From assembly GCA_965262565.1 (NCBI GenBank), contig CBDHFQ010000017.1, positions 186,001-250,000 on the forward strand: a stretch of DNA of 64,000 nt. The letters are read 5' to 3'. The translations under genes were made by a program, and so were the position numbers. Below are positions 17,400 through 25,996 of this stretch, piece after piece; the first letter of the stretch is position 1, and every line of letters begins with the position of its first letter. This DNA is from CBDHFQ01 sp965262565 (GTDB lineage Bacteria > Bacteroidota > Bacteroidia > J057). The notes beneath the pieces were generated by a model. That model searched no databases. It was given only the letters and a program-made list of their open reading frames with translations, and was not told the origin of the DNA.

Positions 17400-18575
17400 A
17401 TGATAATTTCACCCGCAAATCGTTTAGCAAGTGTATCAGAATACTACTTTGCTAAGAAATTGCGAGAGATTCGCAAGCGAATAGCAGATGGAGAAGACAT
17501 TATTAATCTGGGAATCGGAAATCCCGATATGATGCCCTCAGAAAAGACGCTCAAGAAACTCATTTCTTCCGTGATTGAGCCGGGAAATCACGGCTATCAA
17601 CCCTATAAAGGAATTCCGACCTTACGAAAAGCATTTTCCCGTTGGTATAAACATACTTATGGTGTAGATCTAAATCCAGAGAAAGAAATACTTCCTCTTA
17701 TGGGATCTAAAGAAGGTATCTTACACATTAGTATGGCTTTCCTTAATCCCGGCGATGGAGTACTAATCCCAAATCCAGGATATCCCACTTATGCTTCGAA
17801 TACCCGGTTGTTAGATGCCAGAATCATTAATTACGATCTGAAACCTGAAAATAATTGGAAGCCAGATTTCGAAGCATTAGAACAACTAGATCTTACCAAG
17901 GTGAAACTAATGTGGATCAATTATCCCCATATGCCTACAGGAACACCTGCCTCCAAAGAGCTATTCCAGCAGATTATTGATTTTGGGAAAAAGCATCAAA
18001 TCTTGATCTGCCATGATAATCCTTACAGCCTGGTTCTCAATAAAAATCCTATGAGCATATTTTCCATTCCCGGAGCGATGGAATTATGTCTGGAATTGAA
18101 TTCTTTAAGTAAATCACATAATATGGCAGGATGGAGAATAGGGATGGTTGCAGGCAAAGCTGAGTATTTGCAGGAAGTGCTGAAAGTAAAAAGCAATATG
18201 GATTCCGGTATGTTTATGCCCATGCAACAGGCAGCTGTGGAAGCACTTCACAATAGCTATGAATGGCATCATGAACGAAATAATGTGTATGCCTCACGAA
18301 GGGAAACAGCATGGAAGATACTGAATGCCTTAGATTGTACTTATCATAAAGAGCAGGCTGGTATGTTTATTTGGGCTGAGATTCCCAGATGGGCGGAACA
18401 CAGTGAACATTTTGCGGAGCAAGTGCTAAATGATTATCACGTATTTATTACTCCTGGTTTTATCTTTGGTACACAAGGCAATAGGTACATTCGTATCTCT
18501 TTGTGCAATTCATTAGAACGCCTGGAGGAAGCATTTAACAGAGTAGCATCGAATAAAGAGGTTATCGTAGATTAA
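17400..18575 (+). CDS. Class I/II pyridoxal-phosphate aminotransferase (aromatic/aspartate type)
   Basis: 391 residues. Fold type I aminotransferase: IINLGIGNPDMMPS near residue 37, PNPGYPTY, MWINYPHMPTG, HDNPYS, and the PLP-binding Lys in LNSLSKSHNMAGWRIGM. Its place between prephenate dehydratase and prephenate dehydrogenase implies transamination of phenylpyruvate and 4-hydroxyphenylpyruvate to Phe and Tyr. This is inferred from context, since the sequence class also holds aspartate and LL-diaminopimelate aminotransferases. Confidence 0.92.
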   Translation: MIISPANRLASVSEYYFAKKLREIRKRIADGEDIINLGIGNPDMMPSEKTLKKLISSVIEPGNHGYQPYKGIPTLRKAFSRWYKHTYGVDLNPEKEILPLMGSKEGILHISMAFLNPGDGVLIPNPGYPTYASNTRLLDARIINYDLKPENNWKPDFEALEQLDLTKVKLMWINYPHMPTGTPASKELFQQIIDFGKKHQILICHDNPYSLVLNKNPMSIFSIPGAMELCLELNSLSKSHNMAGWRIGMVAGKAEYLQEVLKVKSNMDSGMFMPMQQAAVEALHNSYEWHHERNNVYASRRETAWKILNALDCTYHKEQAGMFIWAEIPRWAEHSEHFAEQVLNDYHVFITPGFIFGTQGNRYIRISLCNSLERLEEAFNRVASNKEVIVD

Positions 18576-18606
18576 TGGACGTTTGAGAAGTTAAAACAAA
18601 GCATTT

Positions 18607-19473
18607 ATGATTGTTACTATCATAGGATTGGGACTAATTGGAGGTTCTTTGGCGCTAGATTTGAGGGCCAATGGGTTTGCAACTGAGATCATAGGAGTAG
18701 ACGAATCTGAGGAACATAGTGAAATTGCTCTTTCAAACGGTTTAATAGATGAGATATTGCCCTTGCCTTTCGGATGTATGAAAGCAGATATTGTCGTTCT
18801 GGCTATCCCGGTTAATGCTATTGTTAGCTTACTACCTGAAGTTTTAGGATATGTTCGCTCCACAGCCTTAATCATGGATATGGGGTCTACCAAATTAAAA
18901 ATTGCCGAAGCTATTCGATCGCATCCGAAAAGAAAGCAAGTAGTGCTGGCACATCCTATGGCAGGTACGGAATATTCTGGCCCAAAGGCTGCGATCAACC
19001 ATCTCTTCCACGGAAAAGCAGCCATTCTATGTAACATAGAGGAAAGTGCCCCAGAATTAGTGCAGTTGGCAGAGCGATTCTTCAAAAGTCTGTTTATGAG
19101 GATCACCTATATGGATGCAGCCGACCACGATGTTCATGCTGCCTATGTTTCCCATATTTCCCATATAAGCTCCTTTGTATTAGCACTGACAGTATTGGAA
19201 AAAGAGAAGAGTGAAACAAATATTTTCAATCTCGCCTCTGGGGGATTTGCTTCGACTGTAAGATTAGCGAAAAGCTCCCCCAGAATGTGGAGGGATGTTT
19301 ACGCACAAAATGCTAACAACTTACTGGATGTTCTTGAAGAATATATAGAGAAAATTACATTATTTCGCGATTGTATAAAGCAGCAGGAGTTTGACCAGAC
19401 CTACGAATTAATGAAAAAAGCAAATGACATTGGTCGAATATTAACGGATACATTACCCATCAAATCATCATAA
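18607..19473 (+). CDS. tyrA: Prephenate dehydrogenase
   Basis: 288 residues. N-terminal NAD(P)-binding Rossmann motif (IIGLGLIGGSLALDL, residues 5-19), MDMGSTKLKI, the substrate region HPMAGTEYSGPKAA, and the helical dimerisation half with HDVHAAYVSHISHISSFVL and LASGGFASTVRLAKSSP. It oxidatively decarboxylates prephenate to 4-hydroxyphenylpyruvate, the Tyr branch. No ACT or chorismate mutase domain is attached. It is the third gene of the operon, 31 bases after the aminotransferase and 5 bases before the next gene. Confidence 0.95.
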   Translation: MIVTIIGLGLIGGSLALDLRANGFATEIIGVDESEEHSEIALSNGLIDEILPLPFGCMKADIVVLAIPVNAIVSLLPEVLGYVRSTALIMDMGSTKLKIAEAIRSHPKRKQVVLAHPMAGTEYSGPKAAINHLFHGKAAILCNIEESAPELVQLAERFFKSLFMRITYMDAADHDVHAAYVSHISHISSFVLALTVLEKEKSETNIFNLASGGFASTVRLAKSSPRMWRDVYAQNANNLLDVLEEYIEKITLFRDCIKQQEFDQTYELMKKANDIGRILTDTLPIKSS

Positions 19474-19478
19474 AAGAC

Positions 19479-20582
19479 ATGGAAAACATGCAAATCCAAC
19501 CCATGGAAGAATGGGGATTAGGAATCGATAAATGGATGCTCATTTCCGGTCCGTGCAGTGCAGAAACGCCTGAACAGGTCATGGAAACGGCATTAGGTGT
19601 TTCAAAGCATAAGATAGATGTCTTACGTGCAGGAATCTGGAAACCTCGCACAAGACCCAATTCTTTTGAAGGAGTTGGAAGTGTAGGACTTAAATGGCTA
19701 AAAGAGGCCGGAAATGCTATCAATAAGCCCGTCTGTGTGGAAGTAGCTAATGTAAAACACGTCTATGAAGCGCTTAGAAATGGCGTAGATATTATGTGGA
19801 TAGGCGCAAGAACTTCTACAAATCCTTTTGCCGTACAAGAAATTGCAGATGCTCTGGAAGGAGTAGATGTTCCCGTAATGATTAAAAATCCCGTCAATCC
19901 CGATCTGGAACTATGGATAGGCGCCATAGAAAGAGTCTATCGAGCTGGCATCAGAAAAATCGCTGCCATACACAGAGGTTTTTCACATTATGGAGATACC
20001 AGTTATAGAAACCCACCACATTGGGAAATTCCCATTGAACTAAAACGCAGATTACCTCAAATTCGAATTATTAACGACCCAAGTCATATCTGTGGAAGAA
20101 GAGATATCTTAGGAAAAGTGGCTCAAAAGTCTCTTGACCTGAACTTTGATGGCCTTATGATTGAAAGCCATCCCAATCCAGACAAAGCTCTCAGCGATGC
20201 CCGCCAACAAGTAACCCCTGAAAATCTGGGTAAATTATTAGGTAATCTGGTCCATCGACATCCAGAAAGTGATGATCCTCAATTCTTAAGTCAACTAGAA
20301 GTGCTCAGAGACAGGATAGACGATATAGATGAAAAGTTGATCGACGTTATCGCGGACAGAATGAAAATAGTGCGCAACATAGGTTCGTTTAAGAAGCAAA
20401 ACAACATTACCATTCTACAGTCCAGTCGCTGGAACCAGTTAATTGAAGACAGAATAGGAAAATCCGTCGGAAAGGGCCTTAGTGGAGATGTCATGACGGA
20501 AATATTCCAAATGATTCATAAAGAATCCATTAGACACCAAACAGAAGTAATGAATTCCGTAGAAGCAGAAGTGAAATCCTGA
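19479..20582 (+). CDS. Bifunctional DAHP synthase / chorismate mutase
   Basis: 367 residues. The N-terminal type I-beta (KDO8P-like) DAHP synthase covers about residues 1-265: LISGPCSAET, RAGIWKPRTRPNSFEGVG, MIKNPVNPDLELWIGAIERV, IAAIHRGFS, DPSHICGRRD. The C-terminal AroQ chorismate mutase covers about 270-355: LEVLRDRIDDIDEKLIDVIADRMKIV, IGSFKK, MTEIFQMIHKESI. It catalyses the first step of the shikimate pathway and the step from chorismate to prephenate, closing the operon's enzyme set. The fused mutase usually also acts as the feedback-sensing part of such enzymes. Last gene of the operon, followed by a terminator. Confidence 0.94.
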   Translation: MENMQIQPMEEWGLGIDKWMLISGPCSAETPEQVMETALGVSKHKIDVLRAGIWKPRTRPNSFEGVGSVGLKWLKEAGNAINKPVCVEVANVKHVYEALRNGVDIMWIGARTSTNPFAVQEIADALEGVDVPVMIKNPVNPDLELWIGAIERVYRAGIRKIAAIHRGFSHYGDTSYRNPPHWEIPIELKRRLPQIRIINDPSHICGRRDILGKVAQKSLDLNFDGLMIESHPNPDKALSDARQQVTPENLGKLLGNLVHRHPESDDPQFLSQLEVLRDRIDDIDEKLIDVIADRMKIVRNIGSFKKQNNITILQSSRWNQLIEDRIGKSVGKGLSGDVMTEIFQMIHKESIRHQTEVMNSVEAEVKS

Positions 20583-20590
20583 TGTGATAC

Positions 20591-20641
20591 TCCTTTGAAA
20601 ATCATCCTTTTCTTACTCATATTCAAATGATTTTCAAAGGA
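20591..20641 (+). terminator. Terminator hairpin of the Phe/Tyr operon
   Basis: Perfect 15-bp inverted repeat TCCTTTGAAAATCAT (20591-20605) and ATGATTTTCAAAGGA (20627-20641) with a 21-base loop, 8 bases after the last gene. The trailing sequence ATTTCCTT is only moderately T-rich. Confidence 0.7.
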
Positions 20642-20748
20642 ATTTCCTTGTGTAAAAGCAACAATTATCACTTAGCTTTCGTTTACCAATTGATTTATCA
20701 AAACTTGTTATATCTTGTATCACAGAAATGAATTAACATCTATTTGAA

Positions 20749-21219
20749 GTGAAGACGCTTAGGAAAATCATCCCCTTTCTTTCCTCATTCCTGTCTTTGT
20801 GGATACTATGTATATCCACAGGCTTCGTCATAGACTTCCATTTCTGTGAATCAGAGATCAAGAACGTACGGTATTTCGGTAAAGCAGAGAAATGCCACGA
20901 TCATCATGACTCTAAAGCAAAAGAAGAATCCTCTTCTATGCATCCCTGTTGTCTCCTCCTAAAAAAGAATCAAAAGGAGTCCCCCAAATCAGATGATTGT
21001 TGCTCTCATACATCTATCCTGGTCAAAGTACCTACACAGTGTCTCATAAGTCTTCAACCATTTTTTGCCCCTTCCCTCATATTTACAGATATTTTTTTCC
21101 AAGAGGAGCCTGATGAGCTTATTTTACCATTAGCTCCCATCCGTTTCACTCACCAATATAATATACCTCCCCCGCTGCTAAAGGATATCATTATCCTCCA
21201 GCAGACCTTCCTCTGTTAA
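20749..21219 (+). CDS. HYC_CC_PP family protein (putative metal-related, exported)
   Basis: 156 residues from a GTG start. An N-terminal hydrophobic segment is followed by the family hallmarks in order: FHFCES near residue 31, then a His/Cys-rich stretch (EKCHDHHDS, HPCC, DDCCSH), and near the end IPPPLLKDIIILQQTFLC. The Bacteroidota family is named for these HYC, CC and PP motifs and has no proven function. The cysteine/histidine content and the HMA-domain gene two places downstream suggest metal binding or delivery. First of three genes on the same strand. Confidence 0.8.
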   Translation: MKTLRKIIPFLSSFLSLWILCISTGFVIDFHFCESEIKNVRYFGKAEKCHDHHDSKAKEESSSMHPCCLLLKKNQKESPKSDDCCSHTSILVKVPTQCLISLQPFFAPSLIFTDIFFQEEPDELILPLAPIRFTHQYNIPPPLLKDIIILQQTFLC

Positions 21220-21279
21220 TTGATTGTAGTGCATATTCTATCCTTCATGTGCCTTTAACATATTTACAATCAATTATAT

Positions 21280-22071
21280 ATGTACCTATTTTATTTAAGG
21301 ATTTCATTCCTGTTGTTATGCATACCTCTGATAGCAACAACAGTATTAGCGCAAGGACCTCCTATTACAGCAGATAAACCCATTATGCTGGGAGCCAAGC
21401 GAATTATTGTAAAAACGCTCACAGAAGTTCGCTTTACGGAGCAAGGGAATTTTACCAAAATCCCGCTCATGGTTCATTATCTACCTACCTCAAATAGTTT
21501 GGTGGCGATCCATTTACCGGCTGTCTACCAGAAATTTGATGATGCTAATGGCTTTGAGGAAGGTTGGAGCTTAGGCGATATTCAGCTGTTGGGAAAATAT
21601 CAATTTTTCAGAAAGGATGAAACTGGCAAAACCCTGAGGATGGTACTAAAAACCCTCCAAACATTCCCAACAGGGCCAGCATCTTCTATGCTGGGCCTCA
21701 GCATGGACCAATACCAAAGCTATGTCGGCCTGGTAACAGGCTTCGAAAGCATCAAATACGGCTTAACAGGAGAAATCGGATATAATTATGTCCCTTCCAA
21801 TCTCCTGGACCAAATACGGCTAAGAGTGGGTGCAGGATTACCTCTCCGCAAACCAGCGTATCCTGTAAATCAAATCAATCTTTACTTCGAATATGCCGGC
21901 AATATCTGGCTGGAGATCGATGAATCTGAATGGTTGTATGCTCAGGGAATTCAATATGCGATTCACAGAATTACCTTGGAAGCAGCTGTTCAATTTCCAT
22001 TATATCAAACCTTAGACGAAGATCAACAACGAAATCTAAGTTTCTTCATAGGAACCAGGTATGTTTTTTAA
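21280..22071 (+). CDS. Outer-membrane transporter-like beta-barrel protein of the metal cluster
   Basis: 263 residues with a signal peptide ending near TTVLAQG. The rest is strand-rich with a pattern of outer-membrane channel-type proteins (RIIVKTLTEVRFTEQGNF, GDIQLLGKYQFF, GLTGEIGYNYVP) and ends in the aromatic terminal strand FFIGTRYVF, as expected for BAM-inserted barrels. It lies between the HYC_CC_PP gene and the double-HMA gene, so it may take part in export or uptake of the same metal. The substrate is unknown. Confidence 0.72.
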   Translation: MYLFYLRISFLLLCIPLIATTVLAQGPPITADKPIMLGAKRIIVKTLTEVRFTEQGNFTKIPLMVHYLPTSNSLVAIHLPAVYQKFDDANGFEEGWSLGDIQLLGKYQFFRKDETGKTLRMVLKTLQTFPTGPASSMLGLSMDQYQSYVGLVTGFESIKYGLTGEIGYNYVPSNLLDQIRLRVGAGLPLRKPAYPVNQINLYFEYAGNIWLEIDESEWLYAQGIQYAIHRITLEAAVQFPLYQTLDEDQQRNLSFFIGTRYVF

Positions 22072-22095
22072 TCAACATTTAACAAAATTACTCAA

Positions 22096-22722
22096 ATGAA
22101 ATATCTCATGTTAATTTCACTCAGCATTATTCTGAATATTCCCAATACTATATATTCCCAGTCTTCTGACAGAGATCAATATCGCATTACGGTAGATGGC
22201 TTAGGATGTCCTTTCTGCACTTACGGATTGGAAAAGAAGTTTAAAACGTTTAAAGAAATTGATGATGTTAATATAGATATGGAGACGGGTTTATTTACTT
22301 TCAGCTATCCAGCCTCCGAACCATTATCTGTAGAAACGGTGGAAAAGCAGGTGGAACTGGCAGGGTATACTCCTAAAGAAACAGTGATCACCCGAGTAGA
22401 TGGAAGTGTAGAACAACATGCCGAAACCTCTTCCATAGCAGAGCTATCTGATGACAAACAACAAGCAATACTAAAAACTTCTGGCAATTGTTCCATGTGT
22501 AAAGCGAGAATAGAAAAAGCAGCCCTCTCAACAAAAGGAGTAAGCACAGCTCATTGGGACAAAGAAACTAAGCTTTTATCAGTTACCTTTGATGAACACA
22601 AAATCAAACTGGACCAAATAGCGAAATCCATTGCCGACAGCGGACACGATACAGAACTAGTAAGTGCAACCAAACAAACGTACGAAAACTTACCCGCTTG
22701 CTGCCTTTACAGAACAAACTAA
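22096..22722 (+). CDS. Exported protein with two heavy-metal-associated (HMA) domains
   Basis: 208 residues with a signal peptide (ends IYSQS). Two HMA ferredoxin-like domains are seen: the first at about residues 29-95 with CPFC (GLGCPFCTYGLEKKF), the second at about 122-190 with CSMC (GNCSMCKARIEKAAL). CxxC in this loop binds soft metals such as Cu(I), Zn or Hg. The C-terminus carries a further Cys pair (LPACCLY) typical of Bacteroidota periplasmic HMA proteins. A periplasmic metal carrier is likely. Follows the barrel gene by 24 bases. Confidence 0.87.
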   Translation: MKYLMLISLSIILNIPNTIYSQSSDRDQYRITVDGLGCPFCTYGLEKKFKTFKEIDDVNIDMETGLFTFSYPASEPLSVETVEKQVELAGYTPKETVITRVDGSVEQHAETSSIAELSDDKQQAILKTSGNCSMCKARIEKAALSTKGVSTAHWDKETKLLSVTFDEHKIKLDQIAKSIADSGHDTELVSATKQTYENLPACCLYRTN

Positions 22723-22736
22723 TCATATCCATTAAC

Positions 22737-22759
22737 AGCCCGGACCCACCGTTCGGGCT
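22737..22759 (+). terminator. Hairpin after the metal cluster
   Basis: AGCCCGGA (22737-22744) pairs with TTCGGGCT (22752-22759), 8 bp with one G-U and a 7-base loop, followed by AATTTACATTTTC. It ends just before the next gene's start region. Confidence 0.55.
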
Positions 22760-22773
22760 AATTTACATTTTCA

Positions 22774-23607
22774 ATGAAACGAACGAACGAGAAAAAGAGC
22801 ATCATCTACTCGGCTATTTTCATTTTCATTACTCTTACGGCTTGTCATACTCCTCCTAAATCCTACAAATTTCACCATTCCATAGACATCTCTGGGATTG
22901 CACCTATAGGAATGAGTTGGAGACAAGATACGCTCTGGATCTCAGATGGCGATCATCATCGATTGATGGGTATAGATCTTACTGGGAAGGTGCTGAAGGA
23001 AATAACTGGTTTTGAACGACCTATGCACATCGATTCAGATGAAAGCTACATGTATGTCCCCAGTTATGGAGCAGATAGTATATATCAGGTTCAAGGCACA
23101 AACATCTTTTCCATGCAGATTACTGAGCCATTAAATACGCCAGCAGGAATAGCTGTATCAGGATCCAACATGGCTATTGCCAACTTCTATGCCCACAGTG
23201 TGTTGTACTTTGATGGAGAAACATGGATGACCATAGGCGAGAAAGGAAAAAGCAATGGGCAATTCACTTATCCCACAGATGTCCACCTGACAAATGATCG
23301 CATATATGTGGCTGATGCTTATAATCATCGTATTCAGGTGTTCGATAAGCAAGGAAAGCACCTACAAACGATAGGAGAAGCTGAAAAGATGAATGCTGCG
23401 ACGGGATTATTTGTTTCGGAGGCCAATGTGTATATAACTGATTTTGAACAGGATCGAATTTTAATATATGATATGGATGGAACTGTGACTCAGATATTGG
23501 AACAATCTCTTGATAAACCAGTGGATCTACTGCTGATTGATCAAGTCCTCTACGTATTAAACTACAAAGGTCAATCTATTTCGGTTTTTCAACAGGTAGC
23601 AGATTAA
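22774..23607 (+). CDS. NHL-repeat lipoprotein
   Basis: 277 residues. Lipoprotein signal with lipobox LTAC near residues 21-24. The remainder is a series of NHL/beta-propeller repeats (TYPTDVHLTNDRIYVADAYNHRIQVFDKQGK; VYITDFEQDRILIYDMDG), a fold used for protein binding or, rarely, catalysis. It begins 51 bases after the HMA gene on the same strand but behind a hairpin, so co-transcription is uncertain. No catalytic residues are recognised. Confidence 0.85.
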   Translation: MKRTNEKKSIIYSAIFIFITLTACHTPPKSYKFHHSIDISGIAPIGMSWRQDTLWISDGDHHRLMGIDLTGKVLKEITGFERPMHIDSDESYMYVPSYGADSIYQVQGTNIFSMQITEPLNTPAGIAVSGSNMAIANFYAHSVLYFDGETWMTIGEKGKSNGQFTYPTDVHLTNDRIYVADAYNHRIQVFDKQGKHLQTIGEAEKMNAATGLFVSEANVYITDFEQDRILIYDMDGTVTQILEQSLDKPVDLLLIDQVLYVLNYKGQSISVFQQVAD

Positions 23608-23693
23608 CAAGCCATAGGAAATGATGCTACTTTTGATTATTTGCCCAAGGATGATTAGCTTTTAGCATAAGTTCATCCGTAATTCCCATCTAA

Positions 23694-24758
23694 ATGTCTC
23701 TTTCATTCATCAATCTAGCCCCTTTTCCCAGTCTAAGGAGTTATTTCCTCATTGGCACACTTCTACTCTCTCTTTTTATTTCCTGTCAATCCCCTACTCC
23801 ATCCGAACAAACTGAGCCTACTTCTTCTGAAGTTTCCGAACCCCATACAACCTCCAAGCGCATTCCCGTAATATTGGATACGGATGCGAATAATGAGTTG
23901 GATGATCAACATGCCATAGCTTACCTTTTATTTAATCAGGAGGCGTTTGATATCGTGGGAATAACAGTTAATCGGACGGATAATGGAGGAGATGTGGCAG
24001 AACAATATAAAGAAGCGGAAAGAATCGTTCAGTTATGTGGAATGGAAGATCAGGTGAAGATATATAAAGGGGCAGATCAGGAGGTTGGTACGATCAAGAA
24101 AGAACTTGAAAATGACGCTTATGATGGTATGGAAGCTGTCTCTTTTATTGTGGAAGAAGCGAGAAAAGAGAGAGCAGAGCGATTGGTATTGTTGCCAATA
24201 GGTAAACTCACAAATATCGCCTTGGCATTAACGGTGGCTCCTGATATAGCTGATAAGGTACGAGTGGTTTGGTTGGGGTCAAATTATCCGGAACCTGGAG
24301 AATACAATCAGGTCAATGATACAGCTGCTTTAAGTGAGTTGCTGCGATTTGATGTTCCTTTTGAGATGGTGATGGTGAGATATGGGCAGCCTAGTGGAAC
24401 GGATGCGGTTCGTTTGACGTTAGAAGAAGCCAAGGAACGATTAGCGGGGAAAGGCCCTCAAGTGAATCAGCCTGTAGAGGGTCGGCATGGAGGAACATTT
24501 TCTACTTTCGGAGATTATGCAGTCAACTTATTTGAGCATATCGACTTATATGGAGATCCTCCTGCTCGGGCTTTATTTGATATGGCGGCAGTAGCTATCG
24601 TAAAAAATCCTGATTGGGCGGAAAAGAAAGAAATTCCTGCCCCAAAATTAGTTGATGGAGCCTGGATAGAGCAAGCTGACAATGAGAGAACCATTGTAAT
24701 TTGGGAGAATTTCAATAAAGAAGAAATTCTGGAAGATTTATTTCGCAGCCTGGAGTAA
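23694..24758 (+). CDS. Nucleoside hydrolase (IUNH family), lipoprotein
   Basis: 354 residues. Lipoprotein signal with Cys in LLSLFISCQS. The hydrolase domain starts with the calcium-binding motif IPVILDTDANNELDDQHAIAYLL, the fingerprint of inosine-uridine preferring nucleoside hydrolases (DxDxxxDD), and continues with LLPIGKLTNIALAL and VWLGSNY. It would split nucleosides to base and ribose outside the inner membrane, scavenging purines or pyrimidines. Close family members that split other N-ribosides are possible. Single gene. Confidence 0.9.
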   Translation: MSLSFINLAPFPSLRSYFLIGTLLLSLFISCQSPTPSEQTEPTSSEVSEPHTTSKRIPVILDTDANNELDDQHAIAYLLFNQEAFDIVGITVNRTDNGGDVAEQYKEAERIVQLCGMEDQVKIYKGADQEVGTIKKELENDAYDGMEAVSFIVEEARKERAERLVLLPIGKLTNIALALTVAPDIADKVRVVWLGSNYPEPGEYNQVNDTAALSELLRFDVPFEMVMVRYGQPSGTDAVRLTLEEAKERLAGKGPQVNQPVEGRHGGTFSTFGDYAVNLFEHIDLYGDPPARALFDMAAVAIVKNPDWAEKKEIPAPKLVDGAWIEQADNERTIVIWENFNKEEILEDLFRSLE

Positions 24759-25053
24759 TTAATTCCTATTGTCAACTTAACATTTCTAAACATCCTTCCG
24801 GTTTTTCCGTGTGCTCGAATGATCATTTGGGGCGCGGGTAACAAGAATAGCGAAAGCTTCATTGGCACATATCCTCAATCTTCCCTCCTCATTTTTTCTT
24901 TTAACACATATCCTGATTTATAGGAGCTTAGAGGTATTTTTCCGTACCAATGGATAGATTCATCTTCCCTGCTGGTTACACCTTGTTCCCTTTATATATA
25001 TACCCCCACACAGCATTAACTAGCGCTAGAAATATTTAGCAGTTGATCGCCTG
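24759..25053. other. Intergenic stretch without recognised content
   Basis: About 295 bases between the nucleoside hydrolase and band-7 genes. No convincing frame, repeat, tRNA or strong hairpin was seen. It should carry the promoter of the band-7 gene but no consensus box is clear. Confidence 0.5.
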
Positions 25054-25929
25054 ATGTACGACACCATTTACAAAAGAATTATGCGCAAAAATCAAATAAG
25101 TATTATCGCTCTTATCGCTGTATTGATCATGAGTGGATTATTAGTCAACTCTATGTTAAAGCGAATTGATGCTACCAAACAGGGGATTCGTGTAGATCTG
25201 TTTAGTAGTGATGAAGATGGCCAGCCAGAAGTGAAACATGTATCCGGTTGGGTCTGGGAATTCCCCTGGTGGCGATATGATATTATTACCTACCCTAATG
25301 AGATCCAACAAACTCGTAACAAATACTTTTTTACGACCAAAGACGGAATGGAAGCTTCGGTAGAGTTGTCGGTGATGTGGAAAGTGGCCAATATGCAGGC
25401 AGGGAAATTGTACAAGAAATATAGATATGGCCCTAAGGAATTGTCTATTAATATTGTTGATCGTTATTCTGCCAATGCCTGTGCGATGGTAGGTTCTCGT
25501 ATCAGTGCTTCTCAACTATATGCTAATCGGGATTCTATTCAGCGAGCGATTCAGTATAGTTTAAGGACCCAGTTAGAGGAGGAATTTTTGATGGTCAATG
25601 AGATTTTGTTGATCGGAAAGCCCGGTATTCCTCAAAAATTGAAAGCGGCTATTGAAGCTAAGGTAGAAGCGGAAGAAAATGCGAATAAGATCAATATGCA
25701 ATTGTTGGAGGTTCAAGCGGAAGCAAAGAAACGCATTGCTAAGGCCAAAGCAGATAGTACGGTCAAGGTAACAAATGCTCAAGCTGAGGCCATCGCCAAT
25801 CAAATCATCAGTAAGAGTTTGACGGGACAGATTATTGAAAAGGAAAAGATTAGGAAGTGGAATGGAGAATTACCTCAGTTCAGTGGTACTTCTACGCCGT
25901 TCATCTCGTTGACACCTAAAGAAAAGTAA
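25054..25929 (+). CDS. Band 7/SPFH (prohibitin-like) membrane protein
   Basis: 291 residues from the first ATG; a second ATG at 25081 (MRKNQISII) gives a more usual N-terminus. One membrane helix (IIALIAVLIMSGLLVNSML) is followed by an SPFH domain (YFFTTKDGMEASVELSVMWKV, YGPKELSINIVDRYSANAC) and a charged coiled-coil rich in Ala/Glu/Lys (AIEAKVEAEENANKINMQLLEVQAEAKKRIAKAKADS), the prohibitin layout. Such proteins form large membrane rings or microdomains. Partner proteases or NfeD proteins are not next to it here. Confidence 0.88.
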   Translation: MYDTIYKRIMRKNQISIIALIAVLIMSGLLVNSMLKRIDATKQGIRVDLFSSDEDGQPEVKHVSGWVWEFPWWRYDIITYPNEIQQTRNKYFFTTKDGMEASVELSVMWKVANMQAGKLYKKYRYGPKELSINIVDRYSANACAMVGSRISASQLYANRDSIQRAIQYSLRTQLEEEFLMVNEILLIGKPGIPQKLKAAIEAKVEAEENANKINMQLLEVQAEAKKRIAKAKADSTVKVTNAQAEAIANQIISKSLTGQIIEKEKIRKWNGELPQFSGTSTPFISLTPKEK

Positions 25930-25955
25930 GGTATAGGTTGATAAGTAGTTAGGTT

Positions 25956-25995
25956 GCCTGGGCTTGCATGAAGAATGTAGGTCCGGGTATTTTTT
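25956..25995 (+). terminator. Terminator after the band-7 gene
   Basis: GCCTGGGC (25956-25963) pairs with GTCCGGGT (25981-25988), 8 bp with G-U pairs, then a T-run (25990-25995). It lies between convergent genes. Confidence 0.6.
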
Positions 25996-25996
25996 G

